A stretch of DNA of 41,896 nucleotides from Bacteroidota bacterium (GTDB lineage: Bacteria > Bacteroidota > Ignavibacteria > UBA10030 > UBA8401). Positions 7,962 to 16,218 of this stretch are shown piece by piece. Where the stretch lies: contig JABWAK010000014.1 in NCBI GenBank assembly GCA_013361065.1, positions 1 through 41,896 of the forward strand. Direction: 5' to 3'. The notes below the pieces were generated by a model, which was not told the origin of the DNA, did not search any database, and saw only the letters and a list, made by a program, of their open reading frames with translations. The position numbers and the translations under genes are program-made. The stretch's first letter is position 1. Each line of letters starts with the position of its first letter.

Positions 7962-9749
7962 TCATTCATCTTCCACCGTGGAGGAAACGACCTCTTCGAG
8001 TGACGTCACCCCTTCCTTCATACGCTCCATGCCGGAACGACGTAGAGTCCACATCCCGTCTTTCGCGGCCTGTTCACGGATCGAATTCTCGTCCACTTTC
8101 TCGCCGGCATTCAGCACGATATCCTTGATCGCCTTCGTGAAGTACAAAGCCTCATGGATGGCGGCGCGTCCCTTGTACCCTCCCGAACACTTGTCACAAC
8201 CGACCGCCTTATAGAAGGTATGGGAGCGCAGGTCCTCCTCGGTGAATCCGAACTTGAGCAGGTCGGATTTCTCACTGTCGTCGATCGGCGTCTTGCATAC
8301 CTTGCAGAGCGTACGGATGAGACGCTGCGCCACGATGATGTTGATGGCGTACGCGATCAGGAACGGTTCGATGCCCATCTTATAGAGACGGGCCACGGCG
8401 CTCGGAGCGTCGTTGGTGTGCAGCGTGGAGAACACCAAGTGACCGGTGTTCGCCAGCTTGATGGCGGTCTCGGCCGTTACCTTATCGCGCATTTCACCGA
8501 CGAGCACGATGTCCGGATCATGGCGCAGGATACCGCGGATCGACTGTTCGAACGACATCTTCGGACCGATCTTCAGCTGCCGCGCCCCTTTGATGATGTA
8601 TTCCACCGGTTCTTCGATGGTGAGCACGTTCACGGTCGGATCGATCACCTGGTACAGTGCAGCGATCAGCGTGGTCGACTTACCGGACCCTGTCGGACCG
8701 GTGAGGATGACGATACCCTGCGGTTTCTCGATCGCCTTGTAGAAGAATCCCTTCGCCGGCCCCTGGAGACCGAGTTTGTTCAGATCGGTGATCACCTTCC
8801 GGTCATCGAGAACGCGGATGACGACCGATTCGAACTTGTTCTTGAACTCCGTGGTGACGATCGGCATGATGGAGACGCGGAACCGGAGCTGGTGCCCGTC
8901 CACGACGCGCTGGATGAAACCGTCCTGCGACATCTCGCGTTCGAACCGGTCGACGTTCTTGGTGCGGTCCTTGATCACCGCCATCACCGCTTCGGGCATC
9001 GTGTTCTCCTGGCAGTGCCAGAGCTTCAGATTACCGTCCACGCGGAACATAAAATTGGTCCTCTTCCCTTCGGCCGCCACGATGTGCACGTCGCTCACGC
9101 CGGTCCGCACGGCTTCCACCAGCGCACCTTCGAACAGGTTCGCCAGGGCGCTCTTGTTGATCTCGGCATTGAGCGCATCCTCATCGACATTCGCCTCCTC
9201 CTCGCCGGTCTCGACGCTGATCTGATTGTCCTCGAGGAGCTTCAGGAACTCGTTCTGCGGCGGGATGACCTGTTCCGTGAGGCTCTGGATGTCCTTCAAA
9301 CGGCAGTAGGTGACCTCGTACTTCTTCACATTGAAGTTACGGGCGATGAGCGGGATGTTCCGGTCGGTCGGATCGGCGGAGATGATGATGAGCTTGTCCG
9401 GCTGTTTCTCATCGAACTTCAGCGGGATCATCTTCGTCTGCACCATCAGTTCCTTGTTCCCTTCCGGCAGGGCATCGACGAGCTTCCGGATGAAATCGAT
9501 GCGGGACTTCTCGATGTTCTCATCGGCGATGTAGATCTCACGGAACGCGTACAGGTTGGCCACCTCACGGAAGACCGCATCATGGTCCGCACTGAAATCC
9601 GTGACGAGGATCTGTCCAAGGTTCCGCCGTTCCTTCTTGGTCGCTTCGGCCTCCTTGATCCTCAGGGATTTCTCCAGGGTCTCATAGTCGATGATCCCCT
9701 TCTTGAGGAGCGTATATCCGATCTTATCCGTGATGTCGATATCGGCCAT
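7962..9749 (-). CDS. pilB: PilB/GspE-type pilus extension ATPase
   Basis: Cytoplasmic hexameric ATPase that drives pilus polymerisation through PilC. The 595-residue product has an N-terminal GspE-N/MshEN-like region (about 1-160, beginning with IGYTLLKKGIIDYETLEKSL) and the ATPase core. Walker A is GPTGSGKST (351-359), the Asp box TIEEPVEY (377-384), Walker B IVLVGEMRD (414-422), and STLHT lies at 441-445. A tetracysteine zinc site, CKVC (482/485) and CDKC (518/521), is characteristic of PilB/GspE and separates it from PilT. Length is normal for PilB. A good ribosome binding site (AAAGGACCAGCT) precedes the ATG, and the gene starts 21 bases after pilC. All catalytic motifs are intact, in contrast to the PilT-like gene downstream. 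Confidence 0.95.
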   Translation of the reverse strand: MADIDITDKIGYTLLKKGIIDYETLEKSLRIKEAEATKKERRNLGQILVTDFSADHDAVFREVANLYAFREIYIADENIEKSRIDFIRKLVDALPEGNKELMVQTKMIPLKFDEKQPDKLIIISADPTDRNIPLIARNFNVKKYEVTYCRLKDIQSLTEQVIPPQNEFLKLLEDNQISVETGEEEANVDEDALNAEINKSALANLFEGALVEAVRTGVSDVHIVAAEGKRTNFMFRVDGNLKLWHCQENTMPEAVMAVIKDRTKNVDRFEREMSQDGFIQRVVDGHQLRFRVSIMPIVTTEFKNKFESVVIRVLDDRKVITDLNKLGLQGPAKGFFYKAIEKPQGIVILTGPTGSGKSTTLIAALYQVIDPTVNVLTIEEPVEYIIKGARQLKIGPKMSFEQSIRGILRHDPDIVLVGEMRDKVTAETAIKLANTGHLVFSTLHTNDAPSAVARLYKMGIEPFLIAYAINIIVAQRLIRTLCKVCKTPIDDSEKSDLLKFGFTEEDLRSHTFYKAVGCDKCSGGYKGRAAIHEALYFTKAIKDIVLNAGEKVDENSIREQAAKDGMWTLRRSGMERMKEGVTSLEEVVSSTVEDE

Positions 9750-9770
9750 AGCTGGTCCTTTGCCGGGTCC

Positions 9771-11147
9771 TTAGAAGTACGAACTGAAGAATGTCATCCA
9801 TCCGCCGCCGGTCGGGGGTTTCGGTTTGATGGTGGCGGTCTCGGAGGAGACCAACGTGAGCGCCGTGAGCACGATCATGATGATCATGGAGATGACGAGC
9901 TGGATCATATCGATCGCATTGCGCATGCGGTACCCGGTTTCCTTCTCATAATACTCCGCCAGCTGCAGCGCGGTATTCTTCACCGTTCCGGTCTCCGCAC
10001 CGGAATGGAACCGGGAGAGCGCCGTCTTGGTGAACACACCGGTCGCTTCGAACGCTTCGGTGATGCCGGCACCCTTCTCCACCATCAGCGGCAGCGCGAT
10101 GGTCTTGATCTGATGCTCCATGTACTTGTTACCGCATGCCTCGGCCGCCATCTTGATCACTTCGATGTTCTCACCGGAACCGGAGTAGAGTGCGTAGAAG
10201 ACGCGGCAGAAGATCTCGATGCTCATCTTGTGCATCAGGTCGCCGATGGACGGCACTTTCCAGATGTACTTATCGATCACATACCGGCCCCGTTCCGTCG
10301 CGATGAACCGGGCGAACATGACGGAGGGGATGAGGAAGCCGAGGGAGATCCAGAGGATATTGTTGACGATGAAATCGCTAAGCTTCAGCGTGCTGCGCGT
10401 CATCGGCGGAAGTTCGATCTTGAATTTCTGGAACAGACTTGCCGTTTCCGGGAAGATGTAGGCTACATAGTATCCAACGGCGCCGAAGAGGATGACGAGG
10501 GTGACCACCGGCATGATCAGGGCACTCTTGAGGTCCTTCTTGAACTGCGCATTCCGCTCGAGGAATTTCGCCGTGCTCTCGAAGATCTCCCCCATGTTCC
10601 CGGATTTGGATGCAAGACCGAGCATATGGGCGGCGAACTTCCCGAGTTCCTTCTCATGCTTCTGGAACGCCTTCTCGCTGTCCTTTCCCTGCTTCAGATC
10701 CTGGTTGATGTCGCGGATGGCTTCCCGCAGCGCTTTGTTCTGGATGTCGTTGATGAGCATCGACATCATGTCATTGAACGGCAGTTTTTGCCGAATGAGG
10801 TCAGCGCTCACGCGGACGAACGAGACGACCTCGATATCCGGCACCTTGCTGCCGCCCCCGCCGAAGAGCTGTTTACGGACGTACACGACCGTATAGCCCA
10901 TCTTGGTCAGGGCGTCGATGACCTCCTGTTTCGTGAACGCCTTCTGTTCACCATCCAGCGGCGCATCCGTCCCCTTCTTGACGCGGTAGATGAACGTGGA
11001 ACGGGGATGAATGCCGGAGATCTTGAATTTCCTGTCACGGGCCATCTGTGCGGCCCGTTCCTTGGCGAGCTTCATGGTGTCGGCATTGATCACGCCTTGC
11101 ACCGGCTTCCCGCTCAGTGATACTCCGTCTATTCGAAACTCAGGCAT
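9771..11147 (-). CDS. pilC: PilC/GspF-type inner-membrane platform protein
   Basis: Polytopic inner-membrane protein on which the pilus is assembled; it is turned by PilB and PilT. I start it at the ATG giving MPEFRIDGVSLSGKPVQG, because AAAGGA stands 10 bases upstream; the ORF-track start 14 codons earlier has no such site. The 458-residue product carries the N-terminal GspF-like segment, then two T2SSF repeats at roughly 105-235 and 305-430. These are marked by LASKSGNMGEIFEST and RFHSGAETGTVKNTA, with three membrane stretches (for example VTLVILFGAVGYYVAYIF). It is somewhat longer than the usual 400 or so residues, with an enlarged N-terminal region and a Pro/Gly-rich tail (KPKPPTGGGW) after the last helix. 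A promoter-like sequence lies directly upstream. Confidence 0.93.
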   Translation of the reverse strand: MPEFRIDGVSLSGKPVQGVINADTMKLAKERAAQMARDRKFKISGIHPRSTFIYRVKKGTDAPLDGEQKAFTKQEVIDALTKMGYTVVYVRKQLFGGGGSKVPDIEVVSFVRVSADLIRQKLPFNDMMSMLINDIQNKALREAIRDINQDLKQGKDSEKAFQKHEKELGKFAAHMLGLASKSGNMGEIFESTAKFLERNAQFKKDLKSALIMPVVTLVILFGAVGYYVAYIFPETASLFQKFKIELPPMTRSTLKLSDFIVNNILWISLGFLIPSVMFARFIATERGRYVIDKYIWKVPSIGDLMHKMSIEIFCRVFYALYSGSGENIEVIKMAAEACGNKYMEHQIKTIALPLMVEKGAGITEAFEATGVFTKTALSRFHSGAETGTVKNTALQLAEYYEKETGYRMRNAIDMIQLVISMIIMIVLTALTLVSSETATIKPKPPTGGGWMTFFSSYF

Positions 11148-11176
11148 TGTACAGCGGTCCTTTCGTAAACTACGTA

Positions 11177-11205
11177 AAGATACAATCACAGGTGACGAAA
11201 ATCAA
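11177..11205 (-). promoter_or_regulatory. candidate sigma-70 promoter for pilC-pilB-minor pilins
   Basis: On the minus strand TTGATT (11200-11205) and TATCTT (11177-11182) are 17 bases apart. The start point would be near 11170, about 23 bases before the pilC ATG and after the pilin terminator. The -10 also resembles the Bacteroidota TAnnTTTG element (TATCTTTA). Confidence 0.5.
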
Positions 11206-11221
11206 CAGAAAGTATAGGAAC

Positions 11222-11230
11222 GGGGGGGGG
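11222..11230. repeat. G9 homopolymer (C9 on the coding strand)
   Basis: Nine consecutive G residues lie between the pilin terminator and the putative pilC promoter. Such tracts slip during replication in some bacteria. Here the tract is outside any coding frame and just beyond the terminator's T-run, so an effect on expression is uncertain. Confidence 0.8.
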
Positions 11231-11275
11231 TAAAAACGACAACAGCAGATGTGACCTGAGGGTCAAAATCTGCTG
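11231..11275 (-). terminator. Rho-independent terminator after the second pilin
   Basis: On the minus strand CAGCAGAT and ATCTGCTG form a perfect 8-base stem with an inner GACC/GGTC pairing. TTGTCGTTTTTA follows. It starts 23 bases beyond the pilin stop codon and would separate pilin transcripts from pilC. Confidence 0.72.
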
Positions 11276-11297
11276 AGGAGAGAAGGCAGAACGAGGA

Positions 11298-11708
11298 TCA
11301 ATTGATGGTGCTGATCGTCTGAGAACTAGGAGTGACGATACATTCCAGGATTGGGAAGGAACCATCATCCAATGGTGCTTTCCCTGTCCCGACGAAGGTG
11401 ATGAGCGTCTTCGTGGTTCCGGACTTAATGGAATATTCAGCATTATCATTGGTGGCAAAGCGGGAAGAAACGAGAAGGTACAATCCGCCGCTGGCACCGA
11501 GATTGGAGAAACTATGTCCACCCCCGCCCATGGTCGCCGGCCGTTTGTAATAATGCCTGGCTTTCGCAGCAAGATGCATCAGATCGTTCGCCATTGCATC
11601 GCGATTGGTGCTGGCAGCACTGTCCCGGAAGAGAGTGATACCGACCGCGATCGCAACACCGACGATGATGACGCCGAGTATGATAAGGAGGAGTTGCTGC
11701 TGTCCCAT
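11298..11708 (-). CDS. short-leader type IV pilin, second copy
   Basis: A 136-residue pilin-like protein, paralogous to the next gene upstream. Both begin MGQQQLLLIILGVIIVG and continue with a helical NRDAM..DL..LA.KA..YY..PA..GGGG.SF pattern, followed by a small beta domain. The hydrophobic helix spans about 6-26. If the prepilin peptidase cuts after Gly2, the leader is only two residues and the mature protein starts QQQLL, lacking the usual Glu5. Unlike the first copy, no Shine-Dalgarno is visible before this ATG (ACTGAACTC-ATG), and a hairpin lies between the two genes, so it is probably expressed less. It could be an alternative major subunit. Single-subunit function is inferred from size and similarity between the copies. 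Confidence 0.8.
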   Translation of the reverse strand: MGQQQLLLIILGVIIVGVAIAVGITLFRDSAASTNRDAMANDLMHLAAKARHYYKRPATMGGGGHSFSNLGASGGLYLLVSSRFATNDNAEYSIKSGTTKTLITFVGTGKAPLDDGSFPILECIVTPSSQTISTIN

Positions 11709-11742
11709 GAGTTCAGTGTCTGTCTAGACGAGGATAAAGAGC

Positions 11743-11765
11743 GCGGGCAGGTAGTTCCTGCCCGC
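11743..11765 (-). terminator. hairpin between the two pilin genes
   Basis: GCGGGCAGG and CCTGCCCGC form a perfect 9-base GC-rich stem with a five-base loop, 17 bases beyond the first pilin's stop codon. The following minus-strand sequence is only weakly U-rich (GCTCTTTATCC). It may be a partial terminator or a stabilising 3' hairpin that raises the first pilin's mRNA over the second's. Confidence 0.6.
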
Positions 11766-11782
11766 ACCACTATTGGATCCTA

Positions 11783-12184
11783 TTACTCAACCTGCGAGAT
11801 GGTGTAGGTGGACGGAGCAACCGTCACCATGTGCACCGGCAACACTCCGCCGGCACCTTCGGTAGCACCGGTTCCGACGAACACGATGGAGGTAGCAGAC
11901 GGGGTACCATCGACGCTATAGGTAGCATTGTCATTCGTTGCAACAGCCTGGCCGACCAGAACGGTCACTGCCGTGATGCCTGCGAACGAATTTCCGCCGC
12001 CGCCGAGGGACGCGGGTTTACGGTAGTACTGCTGTGCTTTGGAAGCAAGGTTCACCAGATCTGCGGTCATTGCATCGCGGCTTGCGCTGAGAGCGTTGTC
12101 CTGGAACATGGTGATACCGACTGCGACTGCGATACCCACGATGATGACACCGAGGATGATCAGAAGCAACTGTTGCTGGCCCAT
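11783..12184 (-). CDS. short-leader type IV pilin, probable major subunit
   Basis: A 133-residue protein, MGQQQLLLIILGVIIVGIAV..., with an N-terminal hydrophobic helix (about 6-26), an amphipathic extension containing SRDAMTADLVNLASKA, then QYYRKPASLGGGGNSF and a small beta-rich head domain. It shares the whole architecture with the downstream copy. It has the best ribosome binding site of the pilins (AAGGAGTCTCAT-ATG), and an in-frame TAA eight codons upstream excludes a longer leader. The leader before the conserved Gly is therefore just Met. Canonical Glu5 is absent. The strong translation signal, a sigma-54-like promoter and position next to pilC/pilB suggest this is the main pilus subunit. 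No prepilin peptidase gene is in the window. Confidence 0.85.
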   Translation of the reverse strand: MGQQQLLLIILGVIIVGIAVAVGITMFQDNALSASRDAMTADLVNLASKAQQYYRKPASLGGGGNSFAGITAVTVLVGQAVATNDNATYSVDGTPSATSIVFVGTGATEGAGGVLPVHMVTVAPSTYTISQVE

Positions 12185-12255
12185 ATGAGACTCCTTATTA
12201 TGTGGTTAGGGGGTGTAGTGTATTGTGTAGTGGATCAATGCGTTGCCGATACTAT

Positions 12256-12271
12256 TTCACTATCCGTGCCA
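12256..12271 (-). promoter_or_regulatory. sigma-54-like promoter candidate before the major pilin
   Basis: The minus strand reads TGGCACG-GATA-GTGAA, compared with the sigma-54 consensus TGGCACG-N4-TTGCA. The -24 element is perfect and correctly spaced, but the -12 element has A in place of the usual C. The start would be near 12246, giving a leader of about 60 bases. Pilin genes in several bacteria are sigma-54 dependent. No enhancer-binding regulator is in the window. Confidence 0.4.
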
Positions 12272-12358
12272 AAGTTCGAATGCCGTTTTTTGCGATTTTT
12301 CAGCGGTTCTGCTTTGTAGGTCGGTAAAATTTTCCGGCTGCAGGTCTTTTTTTCCGTG

Positions 12359-14269
12359 TCAGAATTTACCGAACTTACTTCTCCGAAAGACGAACTCACC
12401 CAAACCTCTCTCTTCCGGTGTGCGAAGCATGGTCTCCCCTGCGGCCATAAGGTAAAGATTCGCCCGTAGAGAGTCAATCTCCATGGCTTTAGAAAATTGC
12501 AATACTGCCGCAGCTGTGTCCGCCAGCATAATGGAGGCCATGGCATTATTCATGCGGGCAGCGATATTCCTCGGTTCCAGCTCGGACTGTCGCGCAAAAT
12601 CGCTTGCTGCTTCCCCTGCATTCCCTAATTGAAGCCACATCACCCCCCTGTCACCATAGATCTTACCGTAGGTCGGTGCTATGCTTGTCGCTGTCTGGAA
12701 GTCCGCCAAAGCTTCGGAATACTTCCGCAGGGCAATCAGCGACACGGCGCGCTCAGAATATGCTTCATAATATGTGGAAGAGTACCGTATGGCACGGGAG
12801 AAGGATTGAACCGCACTGTCATGCCGTGAATACAAGGCATGGATGGAACCGATCCCGAAATGAGCATTGCTGTGTGTGGAATCGAGACGGAGTGCGTCGG
12901 TATAATCCCGGGTTGCCTGGGGTAGATTCATGGCACTTAAATGTACCAGCCCCCTGCTGTACCGGACCTCCACATCATTCGGTGCAAGCGTGACAGCCCG
13001 GTCCAGTACCTTCAGGGACGGCTCGATCTCGTAGCGGAAATAATGATACATCCCTTTCTTCACCAGGGCGAAGAGGCGATCCGGCTGCTCCTCCAGTGCC
13101 CGGGACCAGAACGTCTCCCCAGTCTCCCAGGCTGCCGAACGCAACAGGGTCGTACCGGCAAGCGGGATCGACACCAGCACACCGAAGGTCAGGGCCATGG
13201 CTCGGAAACGCTTCAGGGGCTGGAAACGGTCCGCGGCAGCTGCTGCAGCACCGATCACTGCGATGAACCATCCGACGGAAGGAAGGTAGGTACCGTCATC
13301 CGACAACAACCACTCCCCCCTCTCCATACCTGTCACCAGCGGTAATGAGCCGGCGATGATGATGACCACGGCGATGAACAGGAACGGATGCTTTTTCCGG
13401 ACCGCGAATGCCGCCGCAGCAACGGACAGCACGGTGAATGGAATGAGATACTTCCCGTGGGCAGCAGATGCGGCCATCTCAGAAGACGGGACCAGCAGAT
13501 CGGCACTCCACGGGATGAACAACCGCATCGTTTGCTCCGCAAGTCCGAACCGGAGCATCGTCACAGAGCCGCTGAAGAGCGGCCAGACCGTCGTGAAGAA
13601 TCCCGCTGTGATCACGTGCGGAAGAACGGAAACAGTCCACAGCAGTGCGAGCGGCAACAATTCGTTCCGCGTCATTCGCCGCCGGAAGGACCAATGCAGC
13701 AGCACTCCGGCAAGCACGATGAGCAGTGACGGATACCCGAGCGCTGTGAACGCAGCGGCGGCCAGCAGCGCGGTCACGAACGACAACCGGCGCTGTTCAG
13801 TCAGATACGCATGATAGAAACGGACGAACAGCAGCAGGAACAGCATGGTCAGCAGCACCGGCTGTGACGAGATCATTGCAACGGTGCCGGTGTGTATCGG
13901 ATGGAGTGCGAACAGGAGCGCAACGCTGCCTGCGGAGGTAAGGCTCCACCGGAACCGCAGCAGCAACAGATAGAGCAGAACGGCATTCACGGTGTGCAGC
14001 AGGATGCTGACCGCATGATAGATGAAATGACCGTCACCGCCGATCATGAACTGGAGACGGAACCAGAGCATCATGCCGGGGGCATGGATCTGCTGTGTGT
14101 TCACCGAAAGGATATTCCCCGACAGTGCATGGAGCGAGAGGAACAATTCATCGTCCTGCCAATTGATGATGCCGTTGAGCAGTACCGGGAAATGGACCAG
14201 CACCGTTACCACGAACAGCGCGTAGACGAACAGGATCTGTTTGAAATATTTCGGTTCTGCCGCCGTCAC
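12359..14269 (-). CDS. TMTC-like GT-C glycosyltransferase with TPR repeats
   Basis: A 636-residue protein with many membrane helices in residues 1-390 and about six to seven tetratricopeptide repeats after that (for example NDVEVRYSRGLVHLSAMN). The first luminal/periplasmic loop has NWQDDELF (36-43), matching the acidic catalytic motif of GT-C enzymes. ALHPIHTGTVAMISSQPVLL corresponds to the HPVNVE..AWISSRKDLL region of the neighbouring gene, which identifies the TMTC family layout. Compared with that neighbour the SRKDLL residues are changed, so donor use may differ or activity may be reduced. TMTC proteins in animals are protein O-mannosyltransferases; bacterial relatives are poorly studied. 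It overlaps the upstream gene by ATGA. A role in glycosylating pilins or other exported proteins is inference. Confidence 0.72.
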   Translation of the reverse strand: MTAAEPKYFKQILFVYALFVVTVLVHFPVLLNGIINWQDDELFLSLHALSGNILSVNTQQIHAPGMMLWFRLQFMIGGDGHFIYHAVSILLHTVNAVLLYLLLLRFRWSLTSAGSVALLFALHPIHTGTVAMISSQPVLLTMLFLLLFVRFYHAYLTEQRRLSFVTALLAAAAFTALGYPSLLIVLAGVLLHWSFRRRMTRNELLPLALLWTVSVLPHVITAGFFTTVWPLFSGSVTMLRFGLAEQTMRLFIPWSADLLVPSSEMAASAAHGKYLIPFTVLSVAAAAFAVRKKHPFLFIAVVIIIAGSLPLVTGMERGEWLLSDDGTYLPSVGWFIAVIGAAAAAADRFQPLKRFRAMALTFGVLVSIPLAGTTLLRSAAWETGETFWSRALEEQPDRLFALVKKGMYHYFRYEIEPSLKVLDRAVTLAPNDVEVRYSRGLVHLSAMNLPQATRDYTDALRLDSTHSNAHFGIGSIHALYSRHDSAVQSFSRAIRYSSTYYEAYSERAVSLIALRKYSEALADFQTATSIAPTYGKIYGDRGVMWLQLGNAGEAASDFARQSELEPRNIAARMNNAMASIMLADTAAAVLQFSKAMEIDSLRANLYLMAAGETMLRTPEERGLGEFVFRRSKFGKF

Positions 14270-16218
14270 TGCGTACCGCCTTTCACTGACTTCATCCTGT
14301 AGTACCGCGAACGGGTCGAATCCCCTATCAGGGCATACGCCTCGCCGAGTCCATCCGATACACCGGCATGTGATTCCCCTTTGATGATCCGGTCATTCAG
14401 TGTTGCGATCCGGTCCGCCAGTGTTGCAACCGACCGGTCGATCCCCGCCGTCAACGTATCGGCGGCAAGAGCGGGATTGATGGCTATAGCCCGGGAGATA
14501 TCATCGAGCGCTCTGCGCGGCTGACCCAACGACCGAAAGGAGGCCGCACGGAAGTAGTACGGCTCCCACTGTGTGCGGTCGAGCACGATGGCGCTGTCGA
14601 AATGCGGTACTGCCGCCGCAGCATCCTTCCGTTCCTGCAGCAGGATGAGACCATAGCCAAGATGCGAAGGAGCAAAGCCAGGATTCTTATCCATTGCCGT
14701 CCTGTAATAGACGAGCGCACTGTCATATTGCTTCAAATAATACAGGACCGCAGCCTTGTTATAGAAGTCATTCGGTTTCGCTTTGGAGGAGAATGTGACG
14801 GAATCCAGATCGACCAGTGCCTCCTGGTACCGTTTCAAGAAGAAGAGGACATTCCCGCGCACGGCATTGAGAGCTTTTCGGGTCGGATGGAGTTCCACGG
14901 CACGATTGGCATCCTCCAGTGCTTCTTCGTACTGCATCACCTTCATCCTGTCGATGGCACGGTTTGCGTAGGCGATCCAGACCGTCGGATCGCGCTCGAT
15001 CACGGAAGTGAAGATGGAGATACTGTCCTTCCATGCCGCCACCCGGACCGCGGTCCCTCCGACATAGAGGACCATCAGCAGCGTGAGCGAGGAGACCGCC
15101 GTCGCACGCCAGAACGGTTCACCGCTCCCGAACCGGCCGAGCAGTTTCTTGACGGTCACGACCAGGAGGAAAAGTACGGCAACGGAGGAGATATAGGCAT
15201 ACCGTTCCGCGACGAGCGATGTGTTGTTGAACGGCAGCACCTGCAGCACGAGGATGAGCGGAAGGATGTACAGTGCCGCCCCCAGCAGCAGGTACCGCTG
15301 CCGTCGGCCGACGAGGACCAGAACAGCGACGATCGATGCCAGCACCACCGGCGCAGCGTAAAAGTGGGCCGGCAGCATCCCGTCCACCACCGGCGGATAA
15401 TGGTACATGGCGCTGAGGCTAACCGGCAGCAGCAGTTTGCCAAGATAGAACACCGCCGCATAGCTGACCATCAGGACCTGATGCCGGAGATCGTACAACG
15501 AGATGATCGTTACCACATCCGTATCCGAATTGGAGAGCATCATCGTGAAGATGCCGAATCCGACGGAGATGAGGACGAACGGGAGTTTCTCGAGCAGTGC
15601 ATTCCTGTCCCAGATGCGGCGGGACCACCAATCCATCAGCACCAATGCCGCCGGAAAGACGACCATGGTCGGTTTCGAGAGCAGCCCGAGGATGAAGACA
15701 CCGATGACGGCAATATAGAGACCCCACCGGTTCGGTGCGGAGCGGTACATCCCGTACAATTCGAGTCCTGCCAGGAAGAAGAGCGAATAGAGCAGATCCT
15801 TACGGGAGGAGATCCACGCGACCGTCTCCACATTCACCGGATGGAGACCGAAGAGCAGTGCCACAACGAGCGCAATGGTGCGTTCCGATGAGAGCCGGAG
15901 GATGAGCCGGTATACGAGGAGTACATTCACCAAATGGAGCAGCAGGCTGAAGAGATGGAAGACCATCGGGGAACCGTTGCCGATCTGCCACTCCACCGCG
16001 TAGGTGATCATGGTGAGCGGATGGTACATATATTCCGTATGGGGACGGAAATGCGCGATGGCGGATTCCCATGTGAGCGTGTGGACCTTTGCATTCCCCG
16101 TCACATGGATCTGATCGTCCCAGTTGGTGAACTCCGCATTCCGCAGCGGGAGATAGACGACGGCCACGAGCAGCAGGATGCCGGCAAGGTACCAGCGTGT
16201 CTTGAGCCGTTCCGTCAT
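14266..16218 (-). CDS. TMTC-like GT-C glycosyltransferase with TPR repeats
   Basis: A 650-residue membrane protein. The N-terminal 390 residues hold about ten membrane helices, with the GT-C catalytic-type motif FTNWDDQIHV (30-39) in the first loop, followed by MYHPLTMITYAVEW and the conserved block LHPVNVETVAWISSRKDLL. LLSKPTMVVFPAALVLMDWW continues the TMTC pattern. From about 410 to 600 there are TPRs, for example WIAYANRAIDRMKVMQYEEALEDA and PNDFYNKAAVLYYLKQYDSAL, probably for binding a protein partner or acceptor. All the family's recognisable motifs are intact, so this is the more likely active enzyme of the pair. Donor and acceptor are unknown. It is coupled by ATGA overlaps to both neighbours. 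Confidence 0.8.
   Translation of the reverse strand: MTERLKTRWYLAGILLLVAVVYLPLRNAEFTNWDDQIHVTGNAKVHTLTWESAIAHFRPHTEYMYHPLTMITYAVEWQIGNGSPMVFHLFSLLLHLVNVLLVYRLILRLSSERTIALVVALLFGLHPVNVETVAWISSRKDLLYSLFFLAGLELYGMYRSAPNRWGLYIAVIGVFILGLLSKPTMVVFPAALVLMDWWSRRIWDRNALLEKLPFVLISVGFGIFTMMLSNSDTDVVTIISLYDLRHQVLMVSYAAVFYLGKLLLPVSLSAMYHYPPVVDGMLPAHFYAAPVVLASIVAVLVLVGRRQRYLLLGAALYILPLILVLQVLPFNNTSLVAERYAYISSVAVLFLLVVTVKKLLGRFGSGEPFWRATAVSSLTLLMVLYVGGTAVRVAAWKDSISIFTSVIERDPTVWIAYANRAIDRMKVMQYEEALEDANRAVELHPTRKALNAVRGNVLFFLKRYQEALVDLDSVTFSSKAKPNDFYNKAAVLYYLKQYDSALVYYRTAMDKNPGFAPSHLGYGLILLQERKDAAAAVPHFDSAIVLDRTQWEPYYFRAASFRSLGQPRRALDDISRAIAINPALAADTLTAGIDRSVATLADRIATLNDRIIKGESHAGVSDGLGEAYALIGDSTRSRYYRMKSVKGGTQ

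Noticed and set aside
8154-11120. 988-aa open frame on the plus strand
   Set aside because: It lies antisense to pilB and pilC, which have full catalytic motifs and ribosome binding sites. Its composition (Asp/Arg/His-rich, no domain) is typical of antisense frames in GC-rich codon-biased genes.
12235-12546. 103-aa minus-strand ORF overlapping the end of the 636-aa gene and the pilin leader
   Set aside because: Out of frame with the TPR gene, no ribosome binding site or domain; the region is better explained as 3' end plus pilin leader.
14602-15891. 429-aa plus-strand ORF
   Set aside because: Antisense to the TMTC-like gene; sequence is Arg/Asp/Gln-rich without domains.
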